A DNA stretch of 64,000 nucleotides from Bacillus weihaiensis (GTDB lineage Bacteria; Bacillota; Bacilli; Bacillales; Bacillaceae): NCBI RefSeq assembly GCF_001889165.1, contig NZ_CP016020.1, positions 1,896,501-1,960,500 of the forward strand. Reading direction: 5' to 3'. The notes beneath the pieces were generated by a model, which made no database searches, was not told the origin of the DNA, and saw nothing but the letters and a program-made list of their open reading frames with translations. Positions 26,982-36,168 of the stretch are shown here, piece by piece. Within the stretch, counting starts at the first letter, position 1. Every line of letters starts with the position of its first letter. A program made the position numbers and the translations under genes.

Positions 26982-28901
26982 ATGAGACATAACACCACGA
27001 AGAGTAGTAAACCGCTTTTTGAGGAAGAACAAGCTTGGCTTGCGTTCTTAGCCACTAACAACCCTACTCTCGTATCCTATTATGAAAAGCAACTTACGAA
27101 AGGCAGAAAAGGTATTTTATTTAAGCTAGCTTCATCTATGCTGAGAGAGAATTTACTTAACCTTTACTCATCATCGACTAGTTCAAAAAAGGGGATTCCA
27201 GACGCTGTGATACAGCAGCTTCCAGTACTAGAAGGTCACTCATCGTATTTTTTCTACTTAATAGATAAAGGCTATCTCGTTTTTGTTGTGGAAAAAGAAT
27301 ATGGATTCCGTAGAATTCAATTAAAGAATGATATTTACTTCATTAAGAACGGTGAATGTCGAAGTATTGAGACGGCCAGCGAATTACTCGAGATTTTCAA
27401 ATCTAAACTACCACCTGCTATTCTTACTCTTCAAGAAGAATTAAATAATGGATCGGCTAATTATACGATGAGTCTTGCTTTTTATGAAAAATGGAAGGAA
27501 GAACATCAGCATGAAGCAGAAAGTACGATACATTATGCTGAGCTACAAAAACTGAGAGACCCTGATTTTCATTCCTCGTTATTTTTTGAACAGCTTGCAA
27601 CAGAAGGGCATCATCTTCATCCTGGAGCGAAAACGAAAATTGGCTTACAAGCAAGTGATGTATTTCGTTTTTCTCCAGAATTTATGCAATCGCAGAACAT
27701 TCGTTTTGTTGCGGTTAAAAGAGAGCAGATGTTAGCTGCTGAAAGTGAAAATGGTGAAATTGCCCGCTTCTATCCGGGATATGTGAATCAAGCAAAAGCA
27801 CACTTAGAAAGAAAAGGGTACAATTTTGAAGACTTTATCCTTTTACCTGTTCATGATTGGCAGTATCATCATGTATTACCTAAAATTTATACATCTGAAC
27901 TTGTAGATGAAACCATTATTCTATTAGAAGAAATGTTGATGGAAGGAAGTGCTTCCTCTTCTTTTCGAACAATATGGCCAAATGGTGAGCTTTCATTCAA
28001 ACTAGCAGTGAATAGTCAGATGACGTCAACTGTCCGCTCGATCTCAACTCAAACTACGATGAATTCGATCCATGTGACTAAGGTTTTTAAAGAAATCTTT
28101 GAAAAAGAAACGGAGTTAAAAGGGTTTCTACCAATAAATGAAGTAGCTGGTTATAGCTTTCAGTCTGAAAACGATCTAAAATCTAGAAATCTATCTGTTG
28201 TAATAAGAGAATCGATTGAACAGAAGCTAGAAAAAGAAGAGCTAGCCATTGTAGCGAGCAGCTTATATCATATTTCACCGTTTAGCGGCAAAACGGTTTT
28301 ACATGAACTGCTTGATGAGTATTGTAAGGAACAAGCCTTGTCTAAAGCCAAAGGGACTCGAGCTTTTTTACAGGATTATTTATCACTTACTCTATCTGGT
28401 TTTTTAACCCTCTTAGTGAAATACGGGATTGCACTTGAGGGACATATGCAAAATAGTGTTCCAGTCTTTAAGAATGGAAAACCAGTAAGGTTCTTCTTTC
28501 GCGACTGGGGTGGAATGAGAATTTATCTACCTCGTCTTGAGAAGCAAGGGCTTACTCTTTCTCTTTATCCTCATTCTGTCTCAGTGACAGATGATGAAAC
28601 AGAGTTACGAAACAAAGCGTATTATACGATCTTTCAAAATCACTTAAGTGAAATCGTAATTGGCTTGAGTGAGTATGGAGAACTTGATGAAAAAGAACTT
28701 TGGAAAATAGTGAAAACAGAATGTGATAAACAATTCCAGCTTTTAGAGAATCAAGGTTTCGTTTGGGCGAAAGATGACGCCTCCTACTTGTACCGAAATG
28801 AAGTAGAGCATAAATCATTAACGAAAATGAGACTTTTCCCAGATGCAGGTTACTGCTACAGCATGGTCCCAAATCCTTTAGATGAAAGTGGGGACGAGTA
28901 G
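26982..28901 (+). CDS. IucA/IucC-family NRPS-independent siderophore synthetase, second
   Basis: 639-aa synthetase paralogous to the preceding gene: GHHLHPGAKTKIGLQ, LPVHDWQYHH, LEGHMQNSVPVF and FRDWGGMRI occur at matching places. Two different NIS synthetases acting in turn usually condense two building blocks onto a citrate-type core, as in staphyloferrin or vibrioferrin synthesis. The start is 5 nt after the previous stop, with AAAGGAG inside the end of that gene. It is cytoplasmic by its lack of signal peptide or membrane segments. Confidence 0.93.
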   Translation: MRHNTTKSSKPLFEEEQAWLAFLATNNPTLVSYYEKQLTKGRKGILFKLASSMLRENLLNLYSSSTSSKKGIPDAVIQQLPVLEGHSSYFFYLIDKGYLVFVVEKEYGFRRIQLKNDIYFIKNGECRSIETASELLEIFKSKLPPAILTLQEELNNGSANYTMSLAFYEKWKEEHQHEAESTIHYAELQKLRDPDFHSSLFFEQLATEGHHLHPGAKTKIGLQASDVFRFSPEFMQSQNIRFVAVKREQMLAAESENGEIARFYPGYVNQAKAHLERKGYNFEDFILLPVHDWQYHHVLPKIYTSELVDETIILLEEMLMEGSASSSFRTIWPNGELSFKLAVNSQMTSTVRSISTQTTMNSIHVTKVFKEIFEKETELKGFLPINEVAGYSFQSENDLKSRNLSVVIRESIEQKLEKEELAIVASSLYHISPFSGKTVLHELLDEYCKEQALSKAKGTRAFLQDYLSLTLSGFLTLLVKYGIALEGHMQNSVPVFKNGKPVRFFFRDWGGMRIYLPRLEKQGLTLSLYPHSVSVTDDETELRNKAYYTIFQNHLSEIVIGLSEYGELDEKELWKIVKTECDKQFQLLENQGFVWAKDDASYLYRNEVEHKSLTKMRLFPDAGYCYSMVPNPLDESGDE

Positions 28902-28906
28902 AGATC

Positions 28907-30082
28907 ATGGAAGAGATCGTATCAAAGCTAGTAGAGAAATCAGAGGATGGTGTGTGTGCATACGTGTACGATTTAAAAAAGCTCCAGCATCATGCTCAAA
29001 AAATCAAGAAGTCGCTACCGCCTTTTTGTCAGTTTTTTTATGCGATGAAGGCAAATCCAGACCAGGAGATAGTCAAAACAGTAGCGTCCATTGTGGATGG
29101 AATCGAGGTTGCATCAATCGGAGAGGTGAAAAAAGCAAAAAACTTAACAGATCTTCCTCTCATCTTCGGGGCACCAGCTAAGAAATATAACGAGCTAGTA
29201 GAAATCGTGAATGGTGCTGTCACGCTTGTAAATATTGAAAGTGCACTCGATGTTGATAGAATTCAGACTCTCGCGAAAGAAGCGAAGAAAAAAGTATCTG
29301 CTGTTATACGGGTTAATTTGAGAGAAAATGTATCAGAAAGTCGCTTGAAAATGTCAGGTGTACCGACTCAATTTGGTGTCGATGAATACGAGGTATCTAA
29401 AATCATTGAAAAGGTTCTATCTTGTGAAAACATTGACTTAAAAGGTTTTCATTTTCATGCAATGTCTAATAATTTAGATGCAAAGGCACATATTGCGTTT
29501 GTTTCGCTATGTATGAAGAAAGCTCTACACTGGCAAAAAGAGTATTCTTTTTCTCTTAAAGTAGTCAATGTTGGGGGAGGAATTGGTGTGAATTATGCTA
29601 ATCCTACTCAACCATTTGCATGGGAACAGTTCATAGAAGGACTTTACGAGCTTTACTATCAATATGGTCATTTAGGCTTTAAGTTGATCTTAGAATTAGG
29701 TCGCTATGTTGTTGCAGATTGTGGGTATTATGTGGCGGAGGTTATTGATCTAAAAAAGAATCATGACCATTATTTTGCGCTCATCAGAGGAGGGTCGCAT
29801 CATTTTCGGTTACCAGCAGCATGGAAAATGAGTCATCCTTTTATCATTATTCCCACAGAAAACTGGGAATTTCCTTTCCCTCGTCCCCAAATGGAAGCTG
29901 ATTCTGTAACAATCGCCGGGGAGCTTTGTACACCTAATGATGTGTTAGCGTTCGATGCTTTTGTGGAAAAGCTTCAAGTAGGTGATCTCATTCTCTTCCA
30001 ATTAGCAGGTGCATACGGCTGGACGATCTCACACCATGAATTTTTGTCCCATCCTATGCCAGAAATTGTGTATATAAGATAA
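28907..30082 (+). CDS. SbnH-like PLP-dependent (fold III) decarboxylase for siderophore assembly
   Basis: 391-aa alanine-racemase-fold decarboxylase. The PLP lysine is K48 in YAMKANP. Other marks are GFHFHAMSNNLD, GGGIGVNYA, GELCTPNDVL (the cysteine is donated across the dimer interface) and GWTISHHEFLSHPMPE. These strings track the staphyloferrin B enzyme SbnH, which decarboxylates a citryl-diaminopropionate intermediate, more closely than lysine decarboxylases of primary metabolism. It is third in the operon, 5 nt after the second synthetase. That it acts on a citryl-amino acid here is inference. Confidence 0.88.
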   Translation: MEEIVSKLVEKSEDGVCAYVYDLKKLQHHAQKIKKSLPPFCQFFYAMKANPDQEIVKTVASIVDGIEVASIGEVKKAKNLTDLPLIFGAPAKKYNELVEIVNGAVTLVNIESALDVDRIQTLAKEAKKKVSAVIRVNLRENVSESRLKMSGVPTQFGVDEYEVSKIIEKVLSCENIDLKGFHFHAMSNNLDAKAHIAFVSLCMKKALHWQKEYSFSLKVVNVGGGIGVNYANPTQPFAWEQFIEGLYELYYQYGHLGFKLILELGRYVVADCGYYVAEVIDLKKNHDHYFALIRGGSHHFRLPAAWKMSHPFIIIPTENWEFPFPRPQMEADSVTIAGELCTPNDVLAFDAFVEKLQVGDLILFQLAGAYGWTISHHEFLSHPMPEIVYIR

Positions 30083-30115
30083 CGACAGTGTAAATTCTAC
30101 CAAATAATTGAAACC

Positions 30116-30157
30116 AAACCTCTTTTTCTACGTATAGATATGTAGGAAGAGAGGTTT
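30116..30157 (+). terminator. Hairpin after the siderophore operon, overlapping the next gene's ribosome binding site
   Basis: AAACCTCT....CTAC pairs with GTAG....AGAGGTTT around a 10-nt loop, then TTCTT. The right arm carries the AGAGAGG ribosome binding site of the gene at 30163, so the same structure may end transcription and mask that site. Confidence 0.6.
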
Positions 30158-30162
30158 TTCTT

Positions 30163-30885
30163 ATGGCTCGATTAGTATTTTTATTTATTCTTATTTCAGT
30201 TGGACTATTTTTACGTTTTATTTTTTTAGGAGTGTTCGATTTAAAGCAAATCTTGCTTCTATCAATGTTCCCTATTGGTGCAGCCCTAATTTTCTTCATT
30301 CAAAAATGGTTAGCAAAACGAGACATTACATATATTCCGTCAAATGAAGTAAAAAACGAATGGAGTACAACCATTTATGACCGGTTAGCAGGGAAGAAAA
30401 TGTTATATAAAGGCCAAGAAAAGGTTGGAGAATATAAACGTTTTTATTTTAAATGGTGGCAAAAAATCGTTAATGATGTTTTAGAGGGAAATGGCACATG
30501 GTATTTAAATCTTGCCTTTATTTCTCCTAATGAGGAGAATATCGACATTGTGGAAACAAAAAATGAACTTTTTAAAGCCTATCAAGAATGGGAAGTAAGA
30601 AGCGATGGATTTATAAGGGGAAAAATTAAAACAGATTACTCTATAAAAAATAGTGTCAAGCTAAAGGAGGCACTCATTTTAGAGCTTGGTGAAGAAAGCT
30701 ATTATTATCAATCGTATAAAACGGGTTCAGAAATTCACGTTTTACAGGATGGTAAGGTTATAGCAAGTGGGAAAAGATCTGGATTCTTTTCGTCAAAGTA
30801 TCATTTTCATTTACAAGAAGACAAGGAAGAACATGAAGTTTTTCTCGTATTAACATATGTGTTGTTTCATTATGTTTATAAATAG
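30163..30885 (+). CDS. Tubby C-terminal-like membrane-anchored protein
   Basis: 240 aa. Two hydrophobic helices at the N-terminus (about 4-22 and 30-45) are followed by a beta-rich domain (IYDRLAGKKMLYKGQEKVGEYKR onward) that resembles tubby-like / LURP-one-related barrels of Bacillus; this is a weak recognition. The ribosome binding site AGAGAGG is 8 nt before the ATG and lies inside the terminator hairpin of the siderophore operon. It might be expressed by read-through. Function unknown. Confidence 0.6.
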   Translation: MARLVFLFILISVGLFLRFIFLGVFDLKQILLLSMFPIGAALIFFIQKWLAKRDITYIPSNEVKNEWSTTIYDRLAGKKMLYKGQEKVGEYKRFYFKWWQKIVNDVLEGNGTWYLNLAFISPNEENIDIVETKNELFKAYQEWEVRSDGFIRGKIKTDYSIKNSVKLKEALILELGEESYYYQSYKTGSEIHVLQDGKVIASGKRSGFFSSKYHFHLQEDKEEHEVFLVLTYVLFHYVYK

Positions 30886-31254
30886 CGGGTGTAAAGAAAA
30901 CATTCTTAATGGGACGTTGTTTACAAAATAAAGTGCGACTACTTCTTAATTGAATGATTTTTATAAATTGAATACATAGTTCCTCGAGGCTTTCAATGCG
31001 CAAAAAGAGAGCACCTCCTCGAAATGTCGAAACAAGTAATCTGGCACTTTGAATTTTTTAGGAAGACAAGACATTTATGCGAAAACAGTCTTTAACTAAA
31101 TGTTTCCTTTTAAGAGTCCATTATTATATAAACTGGGTTTTCACATGGGAAATCTTATATATTGTTTACTACCTGTTCCATCAGCATATTTTGGCTTTTC
31201 CCCTATGAAGAAGTAAAATAAAAGGAAGATCTGATTGCAAGAGGAGAGTGTATC
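30886..31254. other. Gene-free stretch with a fragment related to 21.9 kb
   Basis: Bases 30989-31035 read CAATGCGCAAAAAGAGAGCA... and resemble 21913-21957 in order and spacing (MRKKRAPPRNVE against KTQKRVPPRHVE when translated). It therefore looks like a second small piece of the same decayed element. The rest is AT-rich with nothing recognisable. Confidence 0.4.
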
Positions 31255-32016
31255 ATGTGCTTAATTAATTTCGCATATAAAGTAGATTTACACTATGATT
31301 TAGTTGTAGCGGCAAATCGGGATGAATTTTAAAAACGTTCAACAGCTCAAGCTGGTTATTGGGAAGATGCACCACATGTCCTTGCCGGACGGGATTTAGT
31401 AAAACTAGGAACCTGGATGGGGATTACCAAGGAAGGCCGCTTTGCTGCATTAACAAATTATCGAGATCCTAACGAAATAACAGAAGGGAAAAGGTCGAGA
31501 GGGGAGATTGTAAGTAGGTACTTAATTGGAAACAGTAGTCCATTCAATTACCTTTCAACCATTCAAAATAATCGAGAGAATTACCCAGGATTTAATCTCA
31601 TTGTTGCTGATAGGGAGAGTCTTTATTATTACTCTAATGTTGAAAACAAGATAAAGAAGCTTGAGGCAGGAATTTATGGACTTAGTAATGCTTTATTAGA
31701 TACAAATTGGCCTAAGGTTGAACGAGGAAAGGCAGAACTGGAGAGCTGTATAAAAAAGAAAGCAGAACTAGATCTAAAGGAATCCTTGTTTTCTATGCTT
31801 CAGCATGCAGACCCAGCACCGGATAGGCTTTTACCACAAACAGGTGTACCTATAGAATGGGAGAGAATATTATCACCTTTATTCATTTCGTCAGAGCAGT
31901 ATGGGACAAGGTGCTCGACAGTGATTTTAAAAGATCAGGACAAAATTCAATTTAAAGAAAGAACCTTTAACGGAGATGTTTTTTCTGACAAAGAATATTC
32001 TTTCTCTATTTCATAA
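31255..32016 (+). pseudogene. NRDE-family (TANGO2-like) protein gene with in-frame stop
   Basis: Begins MCLINFAYKVD with the invariant Cys2 and AANRDEF, the family's defining motif. A TAA (31330-31332) then stands where relatives have an aromatic residue before KRxTAQA. The frame continues without shift: GRDLVKLGTWMGITKEGRFAALTNYRDP, with later SRGEIVSRYL and FNLIVAD, to 32016. The full product would be about 253 aa, normal for the family. The ribosome binding site AAGAGGAGAG precedes the ATG. One nucleotide change would explain the stop. A shorter protein from an internal start would lack Cys2. Confidence 0.85.
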
Positions 32017-32599
32017 GGTTCACTAGAAAGTTCACCATGAAGGTTAAAGATACATTCAGGGGCACATAGTATATATGATCAGTGAATTTGCTCAATAACT
32101 CGTTTAAACTAGAAACCGTTTAGATAGTATGCTGAAATAAAGCTTTTAGAGCCAGCCTTTATCGATTCATTTCATTCTTATAAATAGATGATGATGGATA
32201 CGATACCACCTTACTGACAATATTGCGTAAGCTTGGATTCACCATCCAAGAAAAGTTGAAAGTGGTGCAGGTAAAGGTCTTAAGAATGTAAAAAAAGCTT
32301 AAGAGTCAAATGAAGGAGCTAGAGGAGAAGCTTGAAGATATTGAGTTTTCCTAGCTATTGAAACTGAGGGGACAGAATGATTTCACGGAATCAGGAATAA
32401 AGAATTCATACGAATATTGAAGACAATTGGGGCTGTCTTCAGTTAAAGAGATCATCAATCGAATTATGCCAATAAATAGTTGGAATGAATTATATTAACA
32501 TAATGATAGGTTAAGCTTGTTTAAGCATATTCTTTTTCTTTTGACTGGTAAATTGGTACGATTAGGATGAGATACTTACAAAAAGAAAGGACAATTACG
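32017..32599. other. Decayed region between the NRDE gene and the LLM oxidoreductase
   Basis: Contains the MerR-like remnant at 32187-32354 and an isolated hairpin TGAAGACA/TGTCTTCA at 32418-32441. No intact gene is seen. Confidence 0.4.
32187..32354 (+). pseudogene. Remnant of a MerR-like regulator
   Basis: Three frames join to read DGYDTTLLTILRKLGFTIQE, then VESGAGKGLKNVKK, then KLKSQMKELEEKLEDIEFS before a stop. The first piece looks like the second helix of a MerR-type DNA-binding domain and the last like its dimerisation coiled coil. At least two frameshifts separate them and no N-terminus is present. The family call is tentative. Confidence 0.4.
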
Positions 32600-33607
32600 A
32601 TGTCTACTATACAAATACCAGTTTCCGTCTTGAATCTTGTGCCAATTAGACAAGGACAAGATACAAGAAGTGCAATTAATTCGATGGTTACATTAGCAAA
32701 AAGAACAGAAGAAATGGGTTATTCTCGTTATTGGATTGCAGAACATCATAACTCAAAAACGCTTGTAAGCTCCGCAACATCAATTTTAATTAAACATACT
32801 TTGGAGCATACAAACTCTATAAGAGTTGGATCAGGCGGAATTATGCTGCCAAACCATTCTCCGCTTGTTGTTGCCGAACAGTTCGGTACAATGGCAGCGA
32901 TCTATCCAGATCGATTAGACCTAGGACTAGGACGGGCACCGGGTACAGACATGATGACTGCAAATGCCTTAAGACGTTCTAATCAGAATGAATCTGTCTA
33001 CACATTCCCTGAGGATGTGAAACAATTATTAACTTATTTTGGACCTGAAGAAGTTCAAGATTATGTGAAAGCTTATCCAGGTGTAAATGCTTCCATACCG
33101 TTATATATTTTAGGATCTTCTACAGATTCAGCACATTTAGCTGCTAAGCTTGGTTTGCCATATGTCTTTGCGTCCCACTTTGCACCACGAGCAATGGAAG
33201 AGGCTATTTCCATTTATCGTGACCGTTTCCAACCCTCTGCTTATTTAGACAAACCATATATGATCGTCTGTGTGAACGTCATTGCTTCTGAGACCGACGA
33301 AGAAGCAGCCCGTGAATCAACTAGTATGAGTCAATTTTTCTTAAATGTAGTTCGCGGTACGTCAAATCCACTTCTTCCTCCAATTGATACTATGGAAGGA
33401 ATTTGGACCCAGCCTGAAAGAGAAATGGCGAAATCCATGACAAGTGTGTCTTTCATAGGAAGTAAGGAAACGATAAAGGATCAGCTAACAAGCTTTCAAG
33501 AAAAATATCAAGTGGATGAAATTATGGCTGTATCATATATCTATGACGAGGAAAAACAAATTAGGTCGTATGAAATTCTAAAAGAAGTTGTAGAAGGTAA
33601 GGAATAA
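32600..33607 (+). CDS. LLM-class (bacterial luciferase-like) flavin-dependent oxidoreductase
   Basis: 335-aa TIM-barrel flavoprotein with the family's N-terminal [58 protein letters not shown] and YILGSSTDSAHLAAKLG. The start is ATG 32600 (AAAGGAC upstream); an in-frame ATG at 32567 adds 11 residues outside the family alignment. It resembles the YwcH/YhbW group. The substrate is unknown. It is monocistronic with a strong terminator. Confidence 0.88.
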   Translation: MSTIQIPVSVLNLVPIRQGQDTRSAINSMVTLAKRTEEMGYSRYWIAEHHNSKTLVSSATSILIKHTLEHTNSIRVGSGGIMLPNHSPLVVAEQFGTMAAIYPDRLDLGLGRAPGTDMMTANALRRSNQNESVYTFPEDVKQLLTYFGPEEVQDYVKAYPGVNASIPLYILGSSTDSAHLAAKLGLPYVFASHFAPRAMEEAISIYRDRFQPSAYLDKPYMIVCVNVIASETDEEAARESTSMSQFFLNVVRGTSNPLLPPIDTMEGIWTQPEREMAKSMTSVSFIGSKETIKDQLTSFQEKYQVDEIMAVSYIYDEEKQIRSYEILKEVVEGKE

Positions 33608-33626
33608 TAGCCAATAATTTAAAGAG

Positions 33627-33666
33627 GCAGACCGAATGGTTAAGATAATTCGGTCTGCTTCTTTTT
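33627..33666 (+). terminator. Terminator of the LLM oxidoreductase gene
   Basis: A perfect 11-bp stem, GCAGACCGAAT (33627-33637) and ATTCGGTCTGC (33648-33658), followed by TTCTTTTT. Confidence 0.9.
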
Positions 33667-33738
33667 CATATACAGTTATATATTAGCTAAGCTGTACGAC
33701 AAATTCCTTCATTACCTAATACATATGGAAAGAGGGTG

Positions 33739-34947
33739 CTACAAGTCGATAATGATAAAGCATTGATCATCACTTTTATGCTGAAGATTATCTTCATTTG
33801 ATAATGAATGAACAATCAGTTCTTTAAGGCGAGGAAGTGGCAGCTCTCTATTACCTATTAGTAAGGGTTTTAAATGATTAAAGCCAAGTGGATCTGTTAC
33901 CCCGTCCGTATAGAGCAATAAACGGTCGCCTTTTTCATAATGAACGACCTCTGATTTAAAAACAGTTTCTTCAAACATTCCAAGTGGAGCTGATGTTGTA
34001 TGTATGTCATATTGCTTACCATCTTTTTGTTGCCAAATGGCCGGTGGATGACCAGCGTTGCTAAATTCAATTGTTTGTTCTTTTGTATCGATTAAAAGAT
34101 AGATCGCTGAACAATAATGTCTTGTTTCCTCGTGATGTTGAAACAATTGATGAAGGTGATTGTCAAGCTCTTTCATAATCACTTCAGTGGGATGACCGAA
34201 CGAGATTAATCGTTGAAAAAGTGATTGTAACGACATAGTAATTAACGCAGAAGATACACCATGACCCATGACATCTAATATCATGACGCCATATTTACTT
34301 TTATCAATATGATAAAAACCATACATATCACCTGATAATAAACTAGATGCTCGGTAAAACGCATCAATCTGTATCTGGTCATGATGAAGAGATTCAGTGA
34401 GAGACGTTTCTTGTACCTTCTTGGCAAGTATAAGCTCCTTTTTCATTTCTTCTTCAAAGAGAGCATTTTTTTTATTAATGTTAATAAGTTCCTCTTGTTT
34501 TTTCTTCAATTGCTCCATCGCAATTTTTAAATCGGCATTCGCTTTATTTCGAGCATGTAAAGCAGCTTCAGCCTCTTTTTTGGCTGTTAATAATTCATTT
34601 TCATAGTCACTTCTTTTCTTAATTGGAAAAAGGGCATAATGAATTATAACTGTTCCTTCTTTTATCGTTTTTACAGCGTTCATGATGACAGGTATTTCCT
34701 TTTCAAGTGCTGTATGTAAGCTTAGATAAATTTCATCAACTTTGTTTTGTTGTCGTATAAAAGGTTTTGCATAATACTCGAAAAAAACTTTTGAGGGAAC
34801 GGTTAATAGATGTTTAATATGCTTATTTACAACTTGTTCTTCTGTATAGTTTAACAAGTGAAGAAGCATTGGGTTAATGGCTAGGATGAATCCTTCAGCA
34901 TTTGCAGTTAACAATCCACAAGGCGCTTCATTTACTAGTTCATCCAT
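33739..34947 (-). CDS. rsbP: PAS-domain PP2C serine phosphatase, energy-stress activator of SigB
   Basis: 402 aa, the length of B. subtilis RsbP. It has an N-terminal PAS sensor (about 1-115, NEAPCGLLTANAEGFILAIN), a long coiled coil (about 118-180) and a C-terminal PPM/PP2C SpoIIE-type domain (about 190-402). The domain's metal-site aspartates lie in SGDMYGFY, MILDVMGHG and YTDGVTD. RsbP dephosphorylates RsbV-P under energy stress and thereby frees SigB. It follows rsbQ by 34 bp on the same strand, as in B. subtilis. The RsbV/RsbW/SigB partners are outside this window. Confidence 0.9.
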   Translation of the reverse strand: MDELVNEAPCGLLTANAEGFILAINPMLLHLLNYTEEQVVNKHIKHLLTVPSKVFFEYYAKPFIRQQNKVDEIYLSLHTALEKEIPVIMNAVKTIKEGTVIIHYALFPIKKRSDYENELLTAKKEAEAALHARNKANADLKIAMEQLKKKQEELININKKNALFEEEMKKELILAKKVQETSLTESLHHDQIQIDAFYRASSLLSGDMYGFYHIDKSKYGVMILDVMGHGVSSALITMSLQSLFQRLISFGHPTEVIMKELDNHLHQLFQHHEETRHYCSAIYLLIDTKEQTIEFSNAGHPPAIWQQKDGKQYDIHTTSAPLGMFEETVFKSEVVHYEKGDRLLLYTDGVTDPLGFNHLKPLLIGNRELPLPRLKELIVHSLSNEDNLQHKSDDQCFIIIDL

Positions 34948-34981
34948 TTAACAAATTCACCTCAATTCTACCCCATTTAGG

Positions 34982-35794
34982 TTAGTTTTGCTGTTTATGT
35001 AAATACTTTTTGATAAGCGTAATAGTTTCTTCAGGCTGACTCATATGTGGACAGTGAGCGGTCGCCTTCATGACCTCTAATGTACTATTAGGCGTATTTT
35101 CGTGTAGATAATGTCCAACTGAAGAAGGGGCGATAATATCCTCTGTACATTGTAAAATCAATGATGGTACAGGTACCTTGGAAAGCTCCGGTCTTGTATC
35201 AGAATAAAAAGTTGTTTGAGCAAATTGTTTTGCAAGTAACGGATCCATTTTACAAAAGTTATCTTCAAGCTGTTGTTTTAATTCTGGCTGATCTGGATTT
35301 CCCATGGCAATACCAGAAAAGTCAGTTGCCCAGCTAAAATAGTTTTTTTCCATCATATCTAGTAATCCAGCAATATCTTCTTCTTCAAATCCACCATAAT
35401 AAGAGGGGGGATCATTAATATATCGCGGAGATGGACCAATCATAATTAAGTGTGAAAAATAATCCGGCCTTTCAATTGAAGCAAGAACGCCTATCATACT
35501 GCTAACAGAATGACCGACAAAGATGGCATCCCTTATATGTAATGCTTCACATATTTCTACTACATCTTTTGCATACCCATCTAGATTGCTGTAGCGTGAA
35601 GCATCATATGAATTCTTATCTGATAGACCTGAGCCTACATAGTCAAATAAAATGATACGATAATCTTCTTCGAATTCTTTAGTAACAGAATTCCATACTG
35701 TTTGATCACAACCATAGCCATGGGCAAAGATTAACGTTTTCTTTCCGGTTCCTTTAATTGAAACATTATTACGTTCTAAGATTGTTGACTTCAT
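34982..35794 (-). CDS. rsbQ: Alpha/beta hydrolase RsbQ, partner of RsbP
   Basis: 270-aa hydrolase required for RsbP to respond to energy stress. The catalytic triad falls at Ser96 (GHSVSS), Asp219 (CTEDI) and His247 (TAHCPH), the same numbers as in B. subtilis RsbQ; the oxyanion region is [15 protein letters not shown] precedes the ATG. It is the upstream gene of the rsbQ-rsbP operon. Its small hydrophobic ligand or product is not settled even in the model system. Confidence 0.93.
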   Translation of the reverse strand: MKSTILERNNVSIKGTGKKTLIFAHGYGCDQTVWNSVTKEFEEDYRIILFDYVGSGLSDKNSYDASRYSNLDGYAKDVVEICEALHIRDAIFVGHSVSSMIGVLASIERPDYFSHLIMIGPSPRYINDPPSYYGGFEEEDIAGLLDMMEKNYFSWATDFSGIAMGNPDQPELKQQLEDNFCKMDPLLAKQFAQTTFYSDTRPELSKVPVPSLILQCTEDIIAPSSVGHYLHENTPNSTLEVMKATAHCPHMSQPEETITLIKKYLHKQQN

Positions 35795-36168
35795 GAAAAA
35801 AAGTCCTTTCTATGATAATTTAGAATGGTACAAAATTTCTCATTATACGAATATCATAGCATTAATTCACGTGTTCTTGTATGAAATTCTTGTAAACGTA
35901 TAGATTACGCTAAATCACATAGGATTTCATTTTTTATTTGCGTCCCCTTGTGTTAAATAAAATTGACAATTAGTTCATCGTTTGAAAGCAGAAGGAATAT
36001 ATCTAAGGAATTCGAAAGGAAAACCGTAACATACTTTACATAGCTAGTAAAGAAAAGCCATTTATTACTTTGTGTAAGGCTTCATTTAGGAAGAAGTCAA
36101 AGCAATAGGAGCTGTGACTCTCGTTTTCTGAAGGTTGATGATAATAAACTTGGTTACAACATTCCTTA
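35795..36168. other. Intergenic region between rsbQ and an MFS gene
   Basis: 374 bp with no gene. Read on the minus strand, TATAAT lies about 55 bp before the rsbQ start (plus-strand ATTATA near 35843-35848) and may be its -10; no good -35 is seen. The rest holds no recognisable feature. Confidence 0.4.

Noticed and set aside
28552-28908. 118-codon minus-strand frame inside the second siderophore synthetase gene
   Set aside because: It is a shadow of the synthetase frame, which has clear family motifs through this region.
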